A program made the translations under genes and the position numbers. Positions 17,603 through 26,926 of a DNA stretch of 34,440 bases are shown piece after piece. Under the pieces are notes generated by a model that ran no database searches, was not told the DNA's origin, and saw nothing but the letters and a program-made list of their open reading frames with translations. Where the stretch lies: positions 1-34,440 of the forward strand of contig JAGWZH010000023.1 of the NCBI GenBank assembly GCA_018971945.1. Direction: 5' to 3'. This stretch comes from Alphaproteobacteria bacterium (GTDB taxonomy: Bacteria > Pseudomonadota > Alphaproteobacteria > Caulobacterales > Aquidulcibacteraceae). Each line of letters starts with the position of its first letter. The first letter of the stretch is position 1.

Positions 17603-18646
17603 CTAGGCCGCTGGAAGGCCCTTCACAAGCCCCTGCTCGAGGAGGCTTTTGGCGCAATCAATGATGCTGTCGCGGTGGGGTCGCGGCCTCCAACCCAAGA
17701 CAGTCTTGGCCTTCGTCGGATCGACCTTGCGCTCCTTGCCAAGCTCAAAGACCACCGAGGAGACCACGGGGTCGAAGCGGGCCGCCAGCAGCAGAACCCA
17801 GTTCGGCAACTCGTTTTTCGGCGCCTTGCGCGCCATAGGACCGAGCTCTTCTCTCAGCACCGAAGCGACCTCTCTCATCCAGAAGAATTCGCCGGCGCCC
17901 AAAAATCTTTCTCCCGTTGCGGCCGGATGGGTCATGGCGCGAAGATGCAGATCGGCGATGTCGCGCACATCAACGAGCGGAAAGCCAAAGCGGGGCAATC
18001 CCGGCAAGGATCCTTCAAGCAATTTCTTGACGATTTCGATCGAGGCGGAAAAGTCGGACCCCATAACGGGTCCGATGACGGCGCCTGGATTAACCGTCGC
18101 CATCTGCAGCGAGCCGCCCTCTTTCGCCAGCCAGTCCCACGCCGCACGCTCTGCAATGGCTTTCGAGCGGATATAGGGATTGGTGTCTTCATGGTCCGGG
18201 TTCGTCCAATAGGTCTCGTTAAAAATCGGAGGCCGCGGCTCATCGTGACCATAGGTGACAGCAGCTGTCGAGGACGTCACCACGACCCTTTTGACTCCAG
18301 CCGCTCTGGCGAAACGCAACACGCGAAGAGTACCTTCCCGGGCCGGCGCGATCAGCTCCTGATCGTTCTTAGGCTGTTCCGGCGGAATAGGAGACGCCAC
18401 ATGCAACACATAGTCTGCACCCGCCAGGGCGTCCATCCAACCTGAATCATTCATCAGCTCGGCCGCAAAGAAACTCAGCCGTTCAGGATCGAGCGCTGCG
18501 CCCCCGATCGCTGCCCGAACCTCGCCCTCGCGAGAAAGCCGTCTGACCGTGGCGCGCACTGTCCAGTCTTCATCCAGAAGCTGACGAATACAAAAACCCG
18601 CAATATAGCCCGAGCCTCCGGTGACCAACACGACGCCTTTACTCAT
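17603..18646 (-). CDS. Extended SDR, dihydroflavonol-4-reductase-like
   Basis: A 347-residue NAD(P)-dependent reductase. The dinucleotide motif is VLVTGGSGYIAGF; catalytic residues are Ser/Thr in VVTSSTAAVTYG and the Tyr-x-x-x-Lys in YIRSKAIAE. NPGAVIGPVMGSDFSASI and PLVDVRDIADLHLRAM are typical of the DFR-like aldehyde/ketone reductases. The start overlaps the stop of the Mur-ligase paralogue by four bases (ATGA), so the two are translationally coupled. Substrate unknown; a role with the ligase is not evident. Confidence 0.87.
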   Translation of the reverse strand: MSKGVVLVTGGSGYIAGFCIRQLLDEDWTVRATVRRLSREGEVRAAIGGAALDPERLSFFAAELMNDSGWMDALAGADYVLHVASPIPPEQPKNDQELIAPAREGTLRVLRFARAAGVKRVVVTSSTAAVTYGHDEPRPPIFNETYWTNPDHEDTNPYIRSKAIAERAAWDWLAKEGGSLQMATVNPGAVIGPVMGSDFSASIEIVKKLLEGSLPGLPRFGFPLVDVRDIADLHLRAMTHPAATGERFLGAGEFFWMREVASVLREELGPMARKAPKNELPNWVLLLAARFDPVVSSVVFELGKERKVDPTKAKTVLGWRPRPHRDSIIDCAKSLLEQGLVKGLPAA

Positions 18647-20070
18647 GGGACGCTCTCTCCTTGCCGCCGTTCTCTTTCAGAGACGCCCTGCAAAAGATTG
18701 CGGGCGAAATCCGTAAGCGTGTCGTCCCGCGCGCCCATCACCACGATGCGGTCGCCAGCACGCGCTGCGTCCAGAAGCGTCTTCTGCGCCGCCTGCCGCG
18801 TGGAGCAATAATGCGCCGGGGCCCCGATGGCCGCCAGGTCCGCCACAAGTCCTTCGCTGCCGAAGCTCATATCTGTGGTTCCGCCATGATAGACGGGATC
18901 CGGCAACAACAGCATGTCATCCGGACCAAGACTATTTCCAAAGGCCGAAACAAAGCCGGACCGCATCAGGCGCAACGGCCCGTAGCCGTGTGGCTGAAAA
19001 AACACCAGCAGCCTGCCCTTCGACGCTTTCAGCGTGGCCAGGGTTGCTGTGATCTTATCGGGATTATGCGCAAAGTCATCGATGACGGTGACCCCGCCTG
19101 CAGCCCCGACAATTTCAAGCCGACGCTTAACACCGGAAAAGCTATCCAAAGCCCTGGCGGCTTGCCCGAGCGGAACGCCAAGGGCGGCTGTCGCAGCGAT
19201 CGCTGCAAGCGCGTTCGCGGCATTATGCGCGCCCGGCGCGGAAAGCCGCACCGCCGCCGTCTCATCCTTGAGGCGAGTCTTAAAAGCGCAGCCATCAGGC
19301 AAGAGAGACAATTCAAACCCGAAACAATCTGCTTCCGGATGGAGTAGACTGAACCCTATCCATCGGTCCCTCGGGAGATCCTCTGACAAGGCCTTGCTCT
19401 CGGCGTTGTCGAGATTGAGCACGACCCGGCCAGACCGCGCCGCGAACGCCGAGAACAGGCTCCGAAGCTCGTCCATGGACTTGTGGTCTTCTGCAATATT
19501 GTTCACCACAGCGACAGAGGCGTCGTATTGCGAGATTGACCCATCGCTCTCGTCCACTTCAGCGACAAACAAGTCCGGACGACCCACAACGGCGCTGGCG
19601 ATAGGGGCATGAGGCGTCACGAAATTCTTCATCACCGCGCCATTGATCACGGTGGGGCGGCGATCTAGGCTCGACAAGATCCACGCGATCATCGCTGTGG
19701 TGGTGGATTTGCCGCTTGTGCCGGCGACGCCGATGCTGGTCTCCGCAGCGTTGAACAGCGAGGACAACAGCGCGGCTCGCCGCATCTCGCGACAACCCAG
19801 CGCCCGCGCCTTGAGCACGTCCGGCACGGTGTCCTCCACCGCCGCGGAGGTGACGAGCACCTGCGCCGACGAAGTCAGACCGCTGCCGTCTTGCGGGTGC
19901 AGAATGATCCCTTGCGCCTCGAGGAAGGCGAATTTTCCCGCCGTCAAACCCTGATCCAGGGCCCGATCAGAGCCTGCCACGGCATGCCCCCGGGCCCGCA
20001 TGATCAGCGCCAATGGCAGCATGCCGCTGCCCCCAATCCCGGAAAAGAAGTAAGACGTCTCGACCCGCAT
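18643..20070 (-). CDS. MurC/Mpl-like Mur ligase paralogue
   Basis: A 475-residue Mur ligase distinct from the murC in this window. FSGIGGSGMLPLALIM binds UDP; the P-loop is GTSGKSTTT (117-125, with Ser for the usual His and Ser for Thr); VDESDGS (172-178), IDDFAHNPDKI (Asn where MurC and Mpl have His) and FFQPHGYGPLRLM follow. The lower match to MurC and the divergent LD-carboxypeptidase next door suggest a recycling ligase like Mpl, which joins recovered tripeptide to UDP-MurNAc. That function is inference; a MurC duplicate with altered substrate is the alternative. Confidence 0.82.
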   Translation of the reverse strand: MRVETSYFFSGIGGSGMLPLALIMRARGHAVAGSDRALDQGLTAGKFAFLEAQGIILHPQDGSGLTSSAQVLVTSAAVEDTVPDVLKARALGCREMRRAALLSSLFNAAETSIGVAGTSGKSTTTAMIAWILSSLDRRPTVINGAVMKNFVTPHAPIASAVVGRPDLFVAEVDESDGSISQYDASVAVVNNIAEDHKSMDELRSLFSAFAARSGRVVLNLDNAESKALSEDLPRDRWIGFSLLHPEADCFGFELSLLPDGCAFKTRLKDETAAVRLSAPGAHNAANALAAIAATAALGVPLGQAARALDSFSGVKRRLEIVGAAGGVTVIDDFAHNPDKITATLATLKASKGRLLVFFQPHGYGPLRLMRSGFVSAFGNSLGPDDMLLLPDPVYHGGTTDMSFGSEGLVADLAAIGAPAHYCSTRQAAQKTLLDAARAGDRIVVMGARDDTLTDFARNLLQGVSERERRQGESVP

Positions 20071-20151
20071 TGACGAACGCTATAAGGCCTCGCCAGGTCG
20101 CACAAGCGTCCGCCGCCGCAGGCCGTCGTCGACCAGTGAGGGAAGCCCGCC

Positions 20152-20997
20152 ATGTCCCGCCGTCCTTCCATCCGTGTTTGCGTGGTCGCCCCCTCGCGGC
20201 CCATCACCGTCGAGCAGGCCGAAACGGTCCGCCTCCTGGCCTCCGCCGGCGCGGCCAGGCGCCTCTCCTTGGATTTTCATCCCCAGTGTTTCGTCACGGA
20301 TAATCACTTCGCCGGCCCCGATGCGCTCCGTCTGCAGGCGTTTGTCGAAGCCGCGAACGACCCAGATTGCGACGCCGTCTGGTTCGCCCGCGGCGGCTAT
20401 GGGGCGGGGCGGATCGCCGCCGAGGCTGTCTCCCGCCTTGGCGCGAGCGCCCGGACCAAGCAATATCTCGGGTATTCCGACGCTGGGTATCTCTTGGCGG
20501 GTCTGTACCGGGCGGGCTTCTCCCATCTCGCCCATGGCCCTATGCCTGGCGATCTTCGCCGCAGCGGCGGCGCCGCTGCTGTGGCCCGCGCCTTGAGCTT
20601 CCTTGCCGGCGAAGACGAGGGCGTCGAGCCGAGCGTCAACCGTCTGCCTGCGCCAGTAGTGGCCTTCAACCTCACGGTGCTCGCCCACACCTGCGGCACA
20701 GGCCTGGCGCCCGACTTATCCGGACACATTCTTTATCTGGAGGACGTCGGCGAATACCATTACCGCCTGGACAGGGCTTTCAGCCAAGTCATGAGCCAGC
20801 CCTGGGCGCCGCGGCTCGCGGGCCTGCGCCTTGGCCGCTGCGAGCCAATCCCTGTGGACGAAACCGATGTGTCCTTCGGCCTGACCGAAGAAGAGATCGC
20901 CAAACACTGGTGCGCGAAGCTTGATGTGCCTTTCCTGGGCCGCGCCGATATCGGTCATGATGTCGACAACAAGATCGTGCCCTTTGGACGGGTCTAG
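20152..20997 (+). CDS. ldcA: LD-carboxypeptidase (S66 family)
   Basis: A 281-residue serine peptidase of family S66, which in the cytoplasm removes the terminal D-Ala from recovered murein tetrapeptide. The catalytic triad is visible: Ser109 in YLGYSDAGY, Glu197 in LYLEDVGEYHYRLDR, and His in DIGHDVDNKIVPFG near the C-terminus. The N-terminal ARGGYGAGRI loop also matches. It is divergent from the Mpl-like ligase with an 81-base gap, so both may share a promoter region; the pairing supports a murein-recycling role. Confidence 0.88.
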   Translation: MSRRPSIRVCVVAPSRPITVEQAETVRLLASAGAARRLSLDFHPQCFVTDNHFAGPDALRLQAFVEAANDPDCDAVWFARGGYGAGRIAAEAVSRLGASARTKQYLGYSDAGYLLAGLYRAGFSHLAHGPMPGDLRRSGGAAAVARALSFLAGEDEGVEPSVNRLPAPVVAFNLTVLAHTCGTGLAPDLSGHILYLEDVGEYHYRLDRAFSQVMSQPWAPRLAGLRLGRCEPIPVDETDVSFGLTEEEIAKHWCAKLDVPFLGRADIGHDVDNKIVPFGRV

Positions 20998-21126
20998 AGC
21001 CCACAGCGGCCTTGCGGGCTGGCCAGAGGGGTCGCGCCACATGAAGAGGGCCGGGTTCACACAAATGATCCGAGGCGCCCTCCGCCTTCGCCATCCCCTT
21101 CGATAAACAGGGCGAACACGCTCTGT

Positions 21127-21144
21127 CGCGGCGGAGCGGCCGCG
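21127..21144 (-). terminator. Hairpin downstream of sdhA
   Basis: CGCGGC, six-base loop, GCCGCG, extended by two outer pairs after one mismatch. It lies 26-43 bases beyond the sdhA stop. There is no T-run, so an intrinsic terminator is uncertain. Confidence 0.3.
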
Positions 21145-21169
21145 TCAGACATTAAACGCCGGCGGGGAT

Positions 21170-22960
21170 CTAATAGACGCGTTTCTTGGGCGGTATGCTT
21201 TGCACGTCGTTGGTGAGGGTGTTTGCGTGCACCGGTCTGAAATCGAGGACCGTTCGTCCGCTGGCCTCATCAAGCCAAGCCAGGGTGTGCTTCATCCAGT
21301 TCTCATCGTCGCGCTCTGAGAAGTCTTCGCGCGCGTGGGCGCCGCGGCTTTCTGTGCGGTTCGCTGCGGAGTTCACAGTCACGACCGCCTGTTGGATCAG
21401 GTTTTCGAACTCGAGCGCTTCGACAAGATCGCTGTTCCAGATCATCGAGCGGTCTGTGACGCTGATATCTGGCGTCTTGGCGTACACTTCCGCCATGCGC
21501 GCGACGCCCTCGGCCAGAACGTCTCCGGTGCGATAGACCGCGCAAGTCTCCTGCATCGCCCGCTGCATCGCATCTCGCAGCTGGGATGTCGGCGTGCCGC
21601 CTTGGGCGTTACGAAGCTTGTCGAGTCGCGCCAAATGCTTGTCGCCGGCGCCATTGGGCAATTCGGGTTGCTTGTCTCCAGCTTTGATCATCTCTCCGCA
21701 GCGGAGACCGGCGGCTCGCCCGAAGACCACGAGGTCGATGAGCGAGTTGGAGCCAAGCCGATTCGCCCCGTGCACGGAAACGCACGCCGCTTCGCCCACC
21801 GCCATAAGGCCTGGGACGATGGTGTCGGGATCGCCGTTCGCCTTGGTCAAGACCTCACCGAACACATTCGTGGGAATACCGCCCATATTATAGTGGACGG
21901 TGGGCAGCACGGGGATCGGTTGCTTGGTGACGTCCACGCCAGCGAAAATCTTGGCGCTCTCTGAGATGCCTGGGAGACGTTCTGCGAGAATCTTCGGGTC
22001 CAGGTGATCGAGGTGCAGATAGATGTGGTCCTTCTTCGGCCCGACCCCGCGTCCCTCCCGGATTTCGATGGTCATCGCCCGGCTCACCATATCCCGCGGG
22101 GCCAGATCTTTCACCGTTGGCGCATAGCGTTCCATGAAGCGTTCGCCGTTGGCATTGGTGAGATAGCCCCCTTCTCCGCGGGATCCTTCCGTGATGAGGC
22201 AGCCCGAACCGTAAATCCCGGTCGGATGAAACTGGACGAACTCCATGTCCTGGAGCGGCAAGCCCGCACGAAGCACCATGGCGTTGCCGTCTCCGGTGCA
22301 GGTATGGGCGCTGGTGCAGCTGAAATAGGCCCGTCCATAACCGCCGGTGGCGAGGATCACGCGCTGCGCCCGGAAACGGTGGAGCGTTCCGTCGACCAGG
22401 CTCCACGCCGTGACGCCGCGGCACGCCCCTTGATCATCCATGATGAGGTCAAGCGCGAAATACTCGACGAAAAACTCCACGTCGTAGTTCAAGGACTGGC
22501 CATAGAGCGTATGCAGGATCGCATGCCCTGTCCGGTCCGCCGCCGCGCAGGTCCGTTGCACCGGCGCTTCGCCATAGTTCCGGGTCATGCCCCCAAACGC
22601 GCGCTGATAGATTTTGCCTTCTTCCGTACGCGAAAAGGGAACGCCCCAGTGTTCGAGTTCATAAACCGCCGCTGGCGCATTCTGGCACAAATACTGGATC
22701 GCATCCTGATCGCCGAGCCAATCCGAGCCCTTGACGGTATCGAACATGTGCCAACGCCAGTCGTCTTCGCCCATATTGCCGAGCGCTGCGGAAATGCCCC
22801 CCTGCGCCGCGACTGTGTGGCTGCGGGTGGGAAAGACCTTAGTCACGCAGGCGGTTTTCAGCCCCGCTTGCGCGCAACCCACGGCGGCCCGCAAGCCGGA
22901 GCCCCCCGCCCCCACCACGACGACGTCAAATGTATGATCGATAAAGCTGTACGCGGCCAA
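21170..22960 (-). CDS. sdhA: Succinate dehydrogenase flavoprotein subunit
   Basis: A 596-residue FAD subunit of complex II, oxidising succinate to fumarate at the inner membrane. [13 protein letters not shown] (residues 14-26) binds FAD; His48 in [10 protein letters not shown] is the covalent FAD site; [23 protein letters not shown] and [22 protein letters not shown] are canonical. The start chosen is TTG at 22960, which gives the usual [13 protein letters not shown]-terminus and has GGGGGGAG just upstream; a TTG at 22993 would overlap sdhD and add 11 atypical residues. It follows sdhD by 22 bases. sdhB is not downstream: the next gene is ldcA on the other strand. Confidence 0.96.
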   Translation of the reverse strand: MAAYSFIDHTFDVVVVGAGGSGLRAAVGCAQAGLKTACVTKVFPTRSHTVAAQGGISAALGNMGEDDWRWHMFDTVKGSDWLGDQDAIQYLCQNAPAAVYELEHWGVPFSRTEEGKIYQRAFGGMTRNYGEAPVQRTCAAADRTGHAILHTLYGQSLNYDVEFFVEYFALDLIMDDQGACRGVTAWSLVDGTLHRFRAQRVILATGGYGRAYFSCTSAHTCTGDGNAMVLRAGLPLQDMEFVQFHPTGIYGSGCLITEGSRGEGGYLTNANGERFMERYAPTVKDLAPRDMVSRAMTIEIREGRGVGPKKDHIYLHLDHLDPKILAERLPGISESAKIFAGVDVTKQPIPVLPTVHYNMGGIPTNVFGEVLTKANGDPDTIVPGLMAVGEAACVSVHGANRLGSNSLIDLVVFGRAAGLRCGEMIKAGDKQPELPNGAGDKHLARLDKLRNAQGGTPTSQLRDAMQRAMQETCAVYRTGDVLAEGVARMAEVYAKTPDISVTDRSMIWNSDLVEALEFENLIQQAVVTVNSAANRTESRGAHAREDFSERDDENWMKHTLAWLDEASGRTVLDFRPVHANTLTNDVQSIPPKKRVY

Positions 22961-22982
22961 ACCCGGCTCCCCCCAAAAAAAA

Positions 22983-23369
22983 TCAGGCGCCAATACTGAT
23001 GCGCAAGATGGCGAAAAGGCTGGCTGCGGCCAGCGCGATGCAAATCGACAGGTTCAGAAGCAGCAGGGCCATTTTGGTCGCGGGCCGGCCGATATAATCC
23101 TCAATGATGACTGTCAGCCCAAGCCACATATGGTGCAGGCTGACCAGTACAAACACCGCGAGCGGCGCCGCCACCCATGGATCGGCCACCCAGGCCCGAG
23201 CCCCCTCATAGCCGAAGGGCAGATGCATCGCGGCGGAGATCACAAACCACGGCGTCAAAAACGCCAGCAGAACCGAGCTCGCTCGTTCCGCGATGAAATG
23301 CCCCGTCCCGGATTTGGCGGAGCCCGCCCCGCGCACCCGTCCAAGAGGGGTTCGGAAAGTCTCGCTCAT
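22983..23369 (-). CDS. sdhD: Succinate dehydrogenase membrane anchor SdhD
   Basis: A 128-residue anchor with three membrane segments (about 30-50, 65-85, 98-125). The haem/quinone-region His pair is in [19 protein letters not shown], the hallmark of SdhD. The N-terminal [21 protein letters not shown] is typical of alphaproteobacterial members. It lies 16 bases after sdhC and 22 before sdhA. Confidence 0.92.
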   Translation of the reverse strand: MSETFRTPLGRVRGAGSAKSGTGHFIAERASSVLLAFLTPWFVISAAMHLPFGYEGARAWVADPWVAAPLAVFVLVSLHHMWLGLTVIIEDYIGRPATKMALLLLNLSICIALAAASLFAILRISIGA

Positions 23370-23385
23370 CGCAGCCTACGCCTTT

Positions 23386-23775
23386 TTAAAGATTAGCCAG
23401 AGCCCAAATACCAATCGGTCCCGCCAAGCAAAACACGAAAGCCAACCACGCGGTGGCGTTGGCGGTTTTCGGCTCATGCCCGCGTCCCATGTCCCAGAAT
23501 AGGTGACGCAGACCTGCCGCCAAGTGATAGCAGACCGAGAGGGTCATCGCGTAGAGCGCAAGCTGCCCGATCAGGGACTGAAAAAATGCGTCGGCCAGTG
23601 CGAAAGCCTGCGGCCCGGCCGACAGCGCCGCGAGCCAGACCGCCAGTCCGATCGCCCCGAGATAGAGCGCCGCGCCTGTGGCCCTTGTGAAGATTGAAGC
23701 GGCCATCGTGACATGCCAGCGCCACACCGAAACATGCGGCGATAGGGGTCGGACTGGCTTGGCGGCGCCGGCCAT
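23386..23775 (-). CDS. sdhC: Succinate dehydrogenase cytochrome b556 subunit
   Basis: A 129-residue membrane subunit of complex II. The signature RPLSPHVSVWRWHVTMAASI contains the quinone-site Ser and Arg region (SIFTRATG follows), and the haem-ligand His is in CYHLAAGLRHLFWDMG. Three membrane segments are visible. It is first in the sdhC-sdhD-sdhA operon, with a 110-base upstream gap that must hold the promoter. Confidence 0.93.
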   Translation of the reverse strand: MAGAAKPVRPLSPHVSVWRWHVTMAASIFTRATGAALYLGAIGLAVWLAALSAGPQAFALADAFFQSLIGQLALYAMTLSVCYHLAAGLRHLFWDMGRGHEPKTANATAWLAFVFCLAGPIGIWALANL

Positions 23776-23885
23776 GACGCGCTCCTGTTAGAATGGAAGA
23801 TACGCAGAAACGAACGCCGCGGATCGTACGGCGCGTTCGTTTGAAGTCAATTGCGCCATGGCGCAGCAAGGCAGCGCGTTCCGTA

Positions 23886-24935
23886 TCATCCCCGCTTGGG
23901 GATGGCCGCCCAATAGTCGACGTCCAAGATCACCGCCGGGTCGTACGCACCTTCGGGATCCTTGTCCGGAAAACCCGTCGCCGGCTTATTCTTGAGAGCC
24001 ACAAGCCGCAGCCTCAGCGCGCCAAGGCTGGCGCTCAGATCGGCTTTGTCCAGCACTGCGCTCCACGCATAGACCGTGTCCCCGGCGAAGAGCGGATTGA
24101 CGTGACGCCCGCCATTAATGGCCAGCATCGCGGCCGCGTTCGCAAGCCCGTTGAACGCCAGGGCGCGGGCGATGGACATGGCGACCCCGCCATAGATCAG
24201 CCGTCTGCCGAAGCGCGAAGACGCCTGCGCGAGCCCGTCGAAATGCACCTTGGCGGTATTCTGATAAAGCCGGGTCGCGATTTGGTGTTCGGCCTCCTCC
24301 ACGGTGGTCCCGTCCACATGATCGATGCGTTCCCCGATTGCGTAGTCTTCATAGCCGAAAGGAGAGCCTCCCAGGTCGAAATCATAGCCTCGTCCCGACA
24401 GGCCCTCCGGCGCTGAAAGCCTGTCCGCCGTCACCGCTGTCGGCAGCTCCGGCGTCAGCGGCGCCGGCGGTGACGCTGATGCGTCCCGCTTGTTCACCAT
24501 CACCCAGCGAACGAACTCCAAGACCAGTTCCTCGCGCTGGTTCAGGCCGCGGCTGCGGACATAAACCACCCCGGTCTTGCCGTTTGAGGTTTCTTTGAGG
24601 CCGATCACCTCGCTTTCGGCGCGCAAGGTGTCGCCCACCTGCACCGTCCGCAGAAAACGCCCGTCGGCGTAACCGAGATTGGCCACGGCATTCAGCGAGA
24701 TGTCGGGCACGCTTTTTCCAAACACGAGATGAAACGCCAGAAGCGGATCCACCGGAGCCGCGGACAGCCCGCAAGCTTGCGCAAAAGGATCGGCGCAGAA
24801 CAGGGCGTAGCGCGACCCCGTCAGCGCCAGATAGAGCGCCGCATCTCCAGAAGTGATGGTTCGGGGCGTCGCGTGGCGCAGCGTTTGGCCCACGCGGAAG
24901 TCTTCAAAAAAGCGACCAAAGTTTGATTTCGTCAT
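23886..24935 (-). CDS. mch: Mesaconyl-C1-CoA hydratase (beta-methylmalyl-CoA dehydratase)
   Basis: A 349-residue double-hotdog MaoC-type hydratase. The N-terminal GRFFEDFRVGQTLRHATPRT, DAALYLALTGSRYALFCADPF, VPDISLNAVANLGYADGRF and LKETSNGKTGVVYVRS are highly typical of the ethylmalonyl-CoA pathway enzyme, which interconverts mesaconyl-CoA and methylmalyl-CoA in acetyl-CoA assimilation. The second hotdog carries FGRRLIYGGVAMSIARALAFNG. It lies upstream-to-downstream in the same direction as sdhCDA with a 110-base gap. Other pathway genes (ccr, mcl) are not in this window. Confidence 0.88.
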   Translation of the reverse strand: MTKSNFGRFFEDFRVGQTLRHATPRTITSGDAALYLALTGSRYALFCADPFAQACGLSAAPVDPLLAFHLVFGKSVPDISLNAVANLGYADGRFLRTVQVGDTLRAESEVIGLKETSNGKTGVVYVRSRGLNQREELVLEFVRWVMVNKRDASASPPAPLTPELPTAVTADRLSAPEGLSGRGYDFDLGGSPFGYEDYAIGERIDHVDGTTVEEAEHQIATRLYQNTAKVHFDGLAQASSRFGRRLIYGGVAMSIARALAFNGLANAAAMLAINGGRHVNPLFAGDTVYAWSAVLDKADLSASLGALRLRLVALKNKPATGFPDKDPEGAYDPAVILDVDYWAAIPKRG

Positions 24936-25014
24936 GCCCGCTGGAGGTGCCTGCGCTGGGCCGCGGCGTCAACCGGCAAAACCAAGCGCCCTTTAAGCTT
25001 GTCCCGTCCAGGCG

Positions 25015-26133
25015 TCAGGGCGCCGACTGCAGCCAGCGCCGCACGGCGTTATCCGCCATACCGTTCACGATCACCCCGGGCACGACCGCCCCGAGCCGTT
25101 CAAGCGCGCGCCGCGCCAACGCCAGGTGGCGCACGAGGGTGGCGTTCCAGCAGGCCACCAATACCACAGCGTCGGCTTGGATGGCCGTAAGGCGTCCGTC
25201 GACAAGCCCGACAGGGCCGCAATCGAGAACGACAAGGTCAAAGCGCGCCTTGAGACCGTCGATAAGGGCTTTCAGGCGCGGATGGCCATAGAGCTCTCGC
25301 GTCGGCGACGATCCTTCTCCTTGCGGCAGAATGAGCAGACCCGTGTAGGCGTCAGCCGCCATATGGCCTTCGATCAGGGCGCCGCCGCCGGGAGCGTCCA
25401 AGGGCTCGTCCAAGACGGTCCAAAGTCCACGCCCCTGATCCAACGCCATCGCTTCGCTCAGAGTGCGCTCCCGCGGATCTGCGTCCACCAGCGCCACTCT
25501 CTTGCCCGCCAGAGCCGCAGCGCGGGCCAAAGCCATCGCCATGGAACTTGCGCCTTCCCTGGGAGCCACGGCGATCACAGCCACAGACAGGCCCGTCTCT
25601 CCCGAACGCCAGCGCACGATCCGCGCCGCCGCCATTCGGACCGCTTGGGAGAATGACGACTCCGGCGCGCTAACCAAAAGCCCTGCAGGATATCGCAGAT
25701 CAGGGGCGACCTGCCGCAGATCCCTTGGCGTTAGGAGCGGCGCCAGGGCCAAGACCGACGCCTCGGCGAGGCCCTCCAGACGGTCCGCCGCCGTCGCGGT
25801 CAGGCGCGCTGGGGCCCGCGCGATTGCCAGAACGAGGCCGATCGCGAGACCGCCAAGCGCCCCGGCGCCCGCGAACCCGCCCCATAGCAGCGGCGTCGAG
25901 AGCGGCAGAGCGGCGAGCGTCTCGCGCTGGAAAAGGGCCCACGCGCCGCCAACCAGCCCCCCCGCGATCAGGGCGCTCACAGCAAGAGGCCAAGCCCTCG
26001 CCACCACGGAGGCTGCGCCGCCGCGCCGCAAGGAGCGTTTGAGACGCCAGCCGCTCCCTGCCCCTTGATCTCGCATCGCTCGCGCCAAGTGATCCCGAAG
26101 ACATTCTCCTCGTTGGAGAAGCGCTCCGAACAT
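25015..26133 (-). CDS. BY-kinase/Wzc-like membrane ATPase with degenerate Walker A
   Basis: A 372-residue protein: two membrane segments (about 47-70 and 82-106), then a cytoplasmic P-loop domain related to CpsD/Wzc. Walker A is AVAPREGASSMAMA (residues 189-202): the GK of the normal PGEGKS is replaced by GA. Walker A' (VALVDADPR, 213-221) and Walker B (FDLVVLDCGP, 298-307) are kept. There is no Wzz chain-length domain and no Tyr-rich C-terminus. It is probably a non-hydrolysing relative or regulator. The start is uncertain: no ribosome-binding site is seen at ATG 26133; ATG 26076 is an option. No polysaccharide cluster is adjacent. Confidence 0.72.
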   Translation of the reverse strand: MFGALLQRGECLRDHLARAMRDQGAGSGWRLKRSLRRGGAASVVARAWPLAVSALIAGGLVGGAWALFQRETLAALPLSTPLLWGGFAGAGALGGLAIGLVLAIARAPARLTATAADRLEGLAEASVLALAPLLTPRDLRQVAPDLRYPAGLLVSAPESSFSQAVRMAAARIVRWRSGETGLSVAVIAVAPREGASSMAMALARAAALAGKRVALVDADPRERTLSEAMALDQGRGLWTVLDEPLDAPGGGALIEGHMAADAYTGLLILPQGEGSSPTRELYGHPRLKALIDGLKARFDLVVLDCGPVGLVDGRLTAIQADAVVLVACWNATLVRHLALARRALERLGAVVPGVIVNGMADNAVRRWLQSAP

Positions 26134-26300
26134 TGATGATTTTCAATAACACTGGCCGACAGATCAAAGGTCAAGGCCAGACCCTGCCGGGATCTGCAAC
26201 ACGAAGGCTTTAAACGCGCGTCAGGCGAGCTCTGGGTTTCCCGCTCCTGCGTCCTTTTGCGCAGCGGGCTTGCATCTTAGGGATAGATTGCAGTCAATGC

Positions 26301-26330
26301 CCTGCCGTCCGCCCTGCCGTCCGCCCTGCG
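26301..26330 (+). repeat. 12-bp tandem repeat (2.5 copies)
   Basis: CCTGCCGTCCGC at 26301-26312 and 26313-26324, with a partial third copy to 26330, 27 bases before the GrpE-like start. Confidence 0.8.
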
Positions 26331-26356
26331 GCGGTCCCTCGCTTGAGCCCTGAGCC

Positions 26357-26926
26357 GTGGTTAAGAGAAACGCCCCCATCCCTACAAAGCCTCAAAAACC
26401 AAACAAACGCGCCAGCGCCGCCGGCGCGCCGGCGACGGCCGCCGAGATTTTGACGGCTCAAGCCTGGGCGGAAGCTGATACGGCTCTGGCCGAGGCGTTG
26501 ATCGCCGAATTCAGGATGACGGCTGCGATCACGGCCTTGGGCTCGAAGCTTCGCCGCAGCAAGAACGCCTCCTTGATGGAGGTCGGCGAGGCGGTGGACG
26601 CAGAGGCTCTGGCTTTGGCGCAATGCCTGCGGCGTGCAGCGAAGGTCCGCGGCTTCGTCTTGTTCGGCGATCCTGGCGAGGTCCTCGCCTATGACCGCGA
26701 ACGCCATTGTCTCGCGCGCGGCGACCGCGCTTCGGGCGACCCCGTGAGGGTGACGGCGCCGGGGGTCGCCCTCGGCCGCACGGTGATTGCCCAGGCGGAA
26801 GTGAGGCCTGTGCGAACCAGGAACGGGCGCCCGGCCAAGACGAGCCCCCAAAAGCCTCAAGCGAGGCAGGCGTCCGCGCCGAGGCCATCGGTTCGCAAAC
26901 AGCCTGACCGACCGCCGCCGCCATGA
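26357..26926 (+). CDS. Small GrpE-like protein, partner of the adjacent Hsp70-like ATPase
   Basis: A 189-residue protein with basic Pro/Lys-rich ends, an alpha-helical middle (about 27-98, Ala-rich), and a segment at 108-151 that reads like the beta domain of the nucleotide-exchange factor GrpE: YDRERHCLA where GrpE has DPNVHQAI, and APGVALGRTVIAQAEVRPV where GrpE has KGYTLNGRTIRAAMVTVA. GrpE's long N-terminal dimer helix is shortened. The GTG start lacks a clear ribosome-binding site. Its stop overlaps the ATG of an Hsp70-like gene by four bases (ATGA). The resemblance plus the pairing supports an exchange-factor role, but the match is remote and this is inference. Confidence 0.62.
   Translation: MVKRNAPIPTKPQKPNKRASAAGAPATAAEILTAQAWAEADTALAEALIAEFRMTAAITALGSKLRRSKNASLMEVGEAVDAEALALAQCLRRAAKVRGFVLFGDPGEVLAYDRERHCLARGDRASGDPVRVTAPGVALGRTVIAQAEVRPVRTRNGRPAKTSPQKPQARQASAPRPSVRKQPDRPPPP

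Noticed and set aside
17486-18445. Long plus-strand open frame
   Set aside because: Antisense of the SDR gene; Arg/His/Gln-rich composition and no family pattern.
26301-26330. 12-bp tandem repeat as a possible CRISPR or iteron array
   Set aside because: Only 2.5 contiguous copies without spacers; too few for either.
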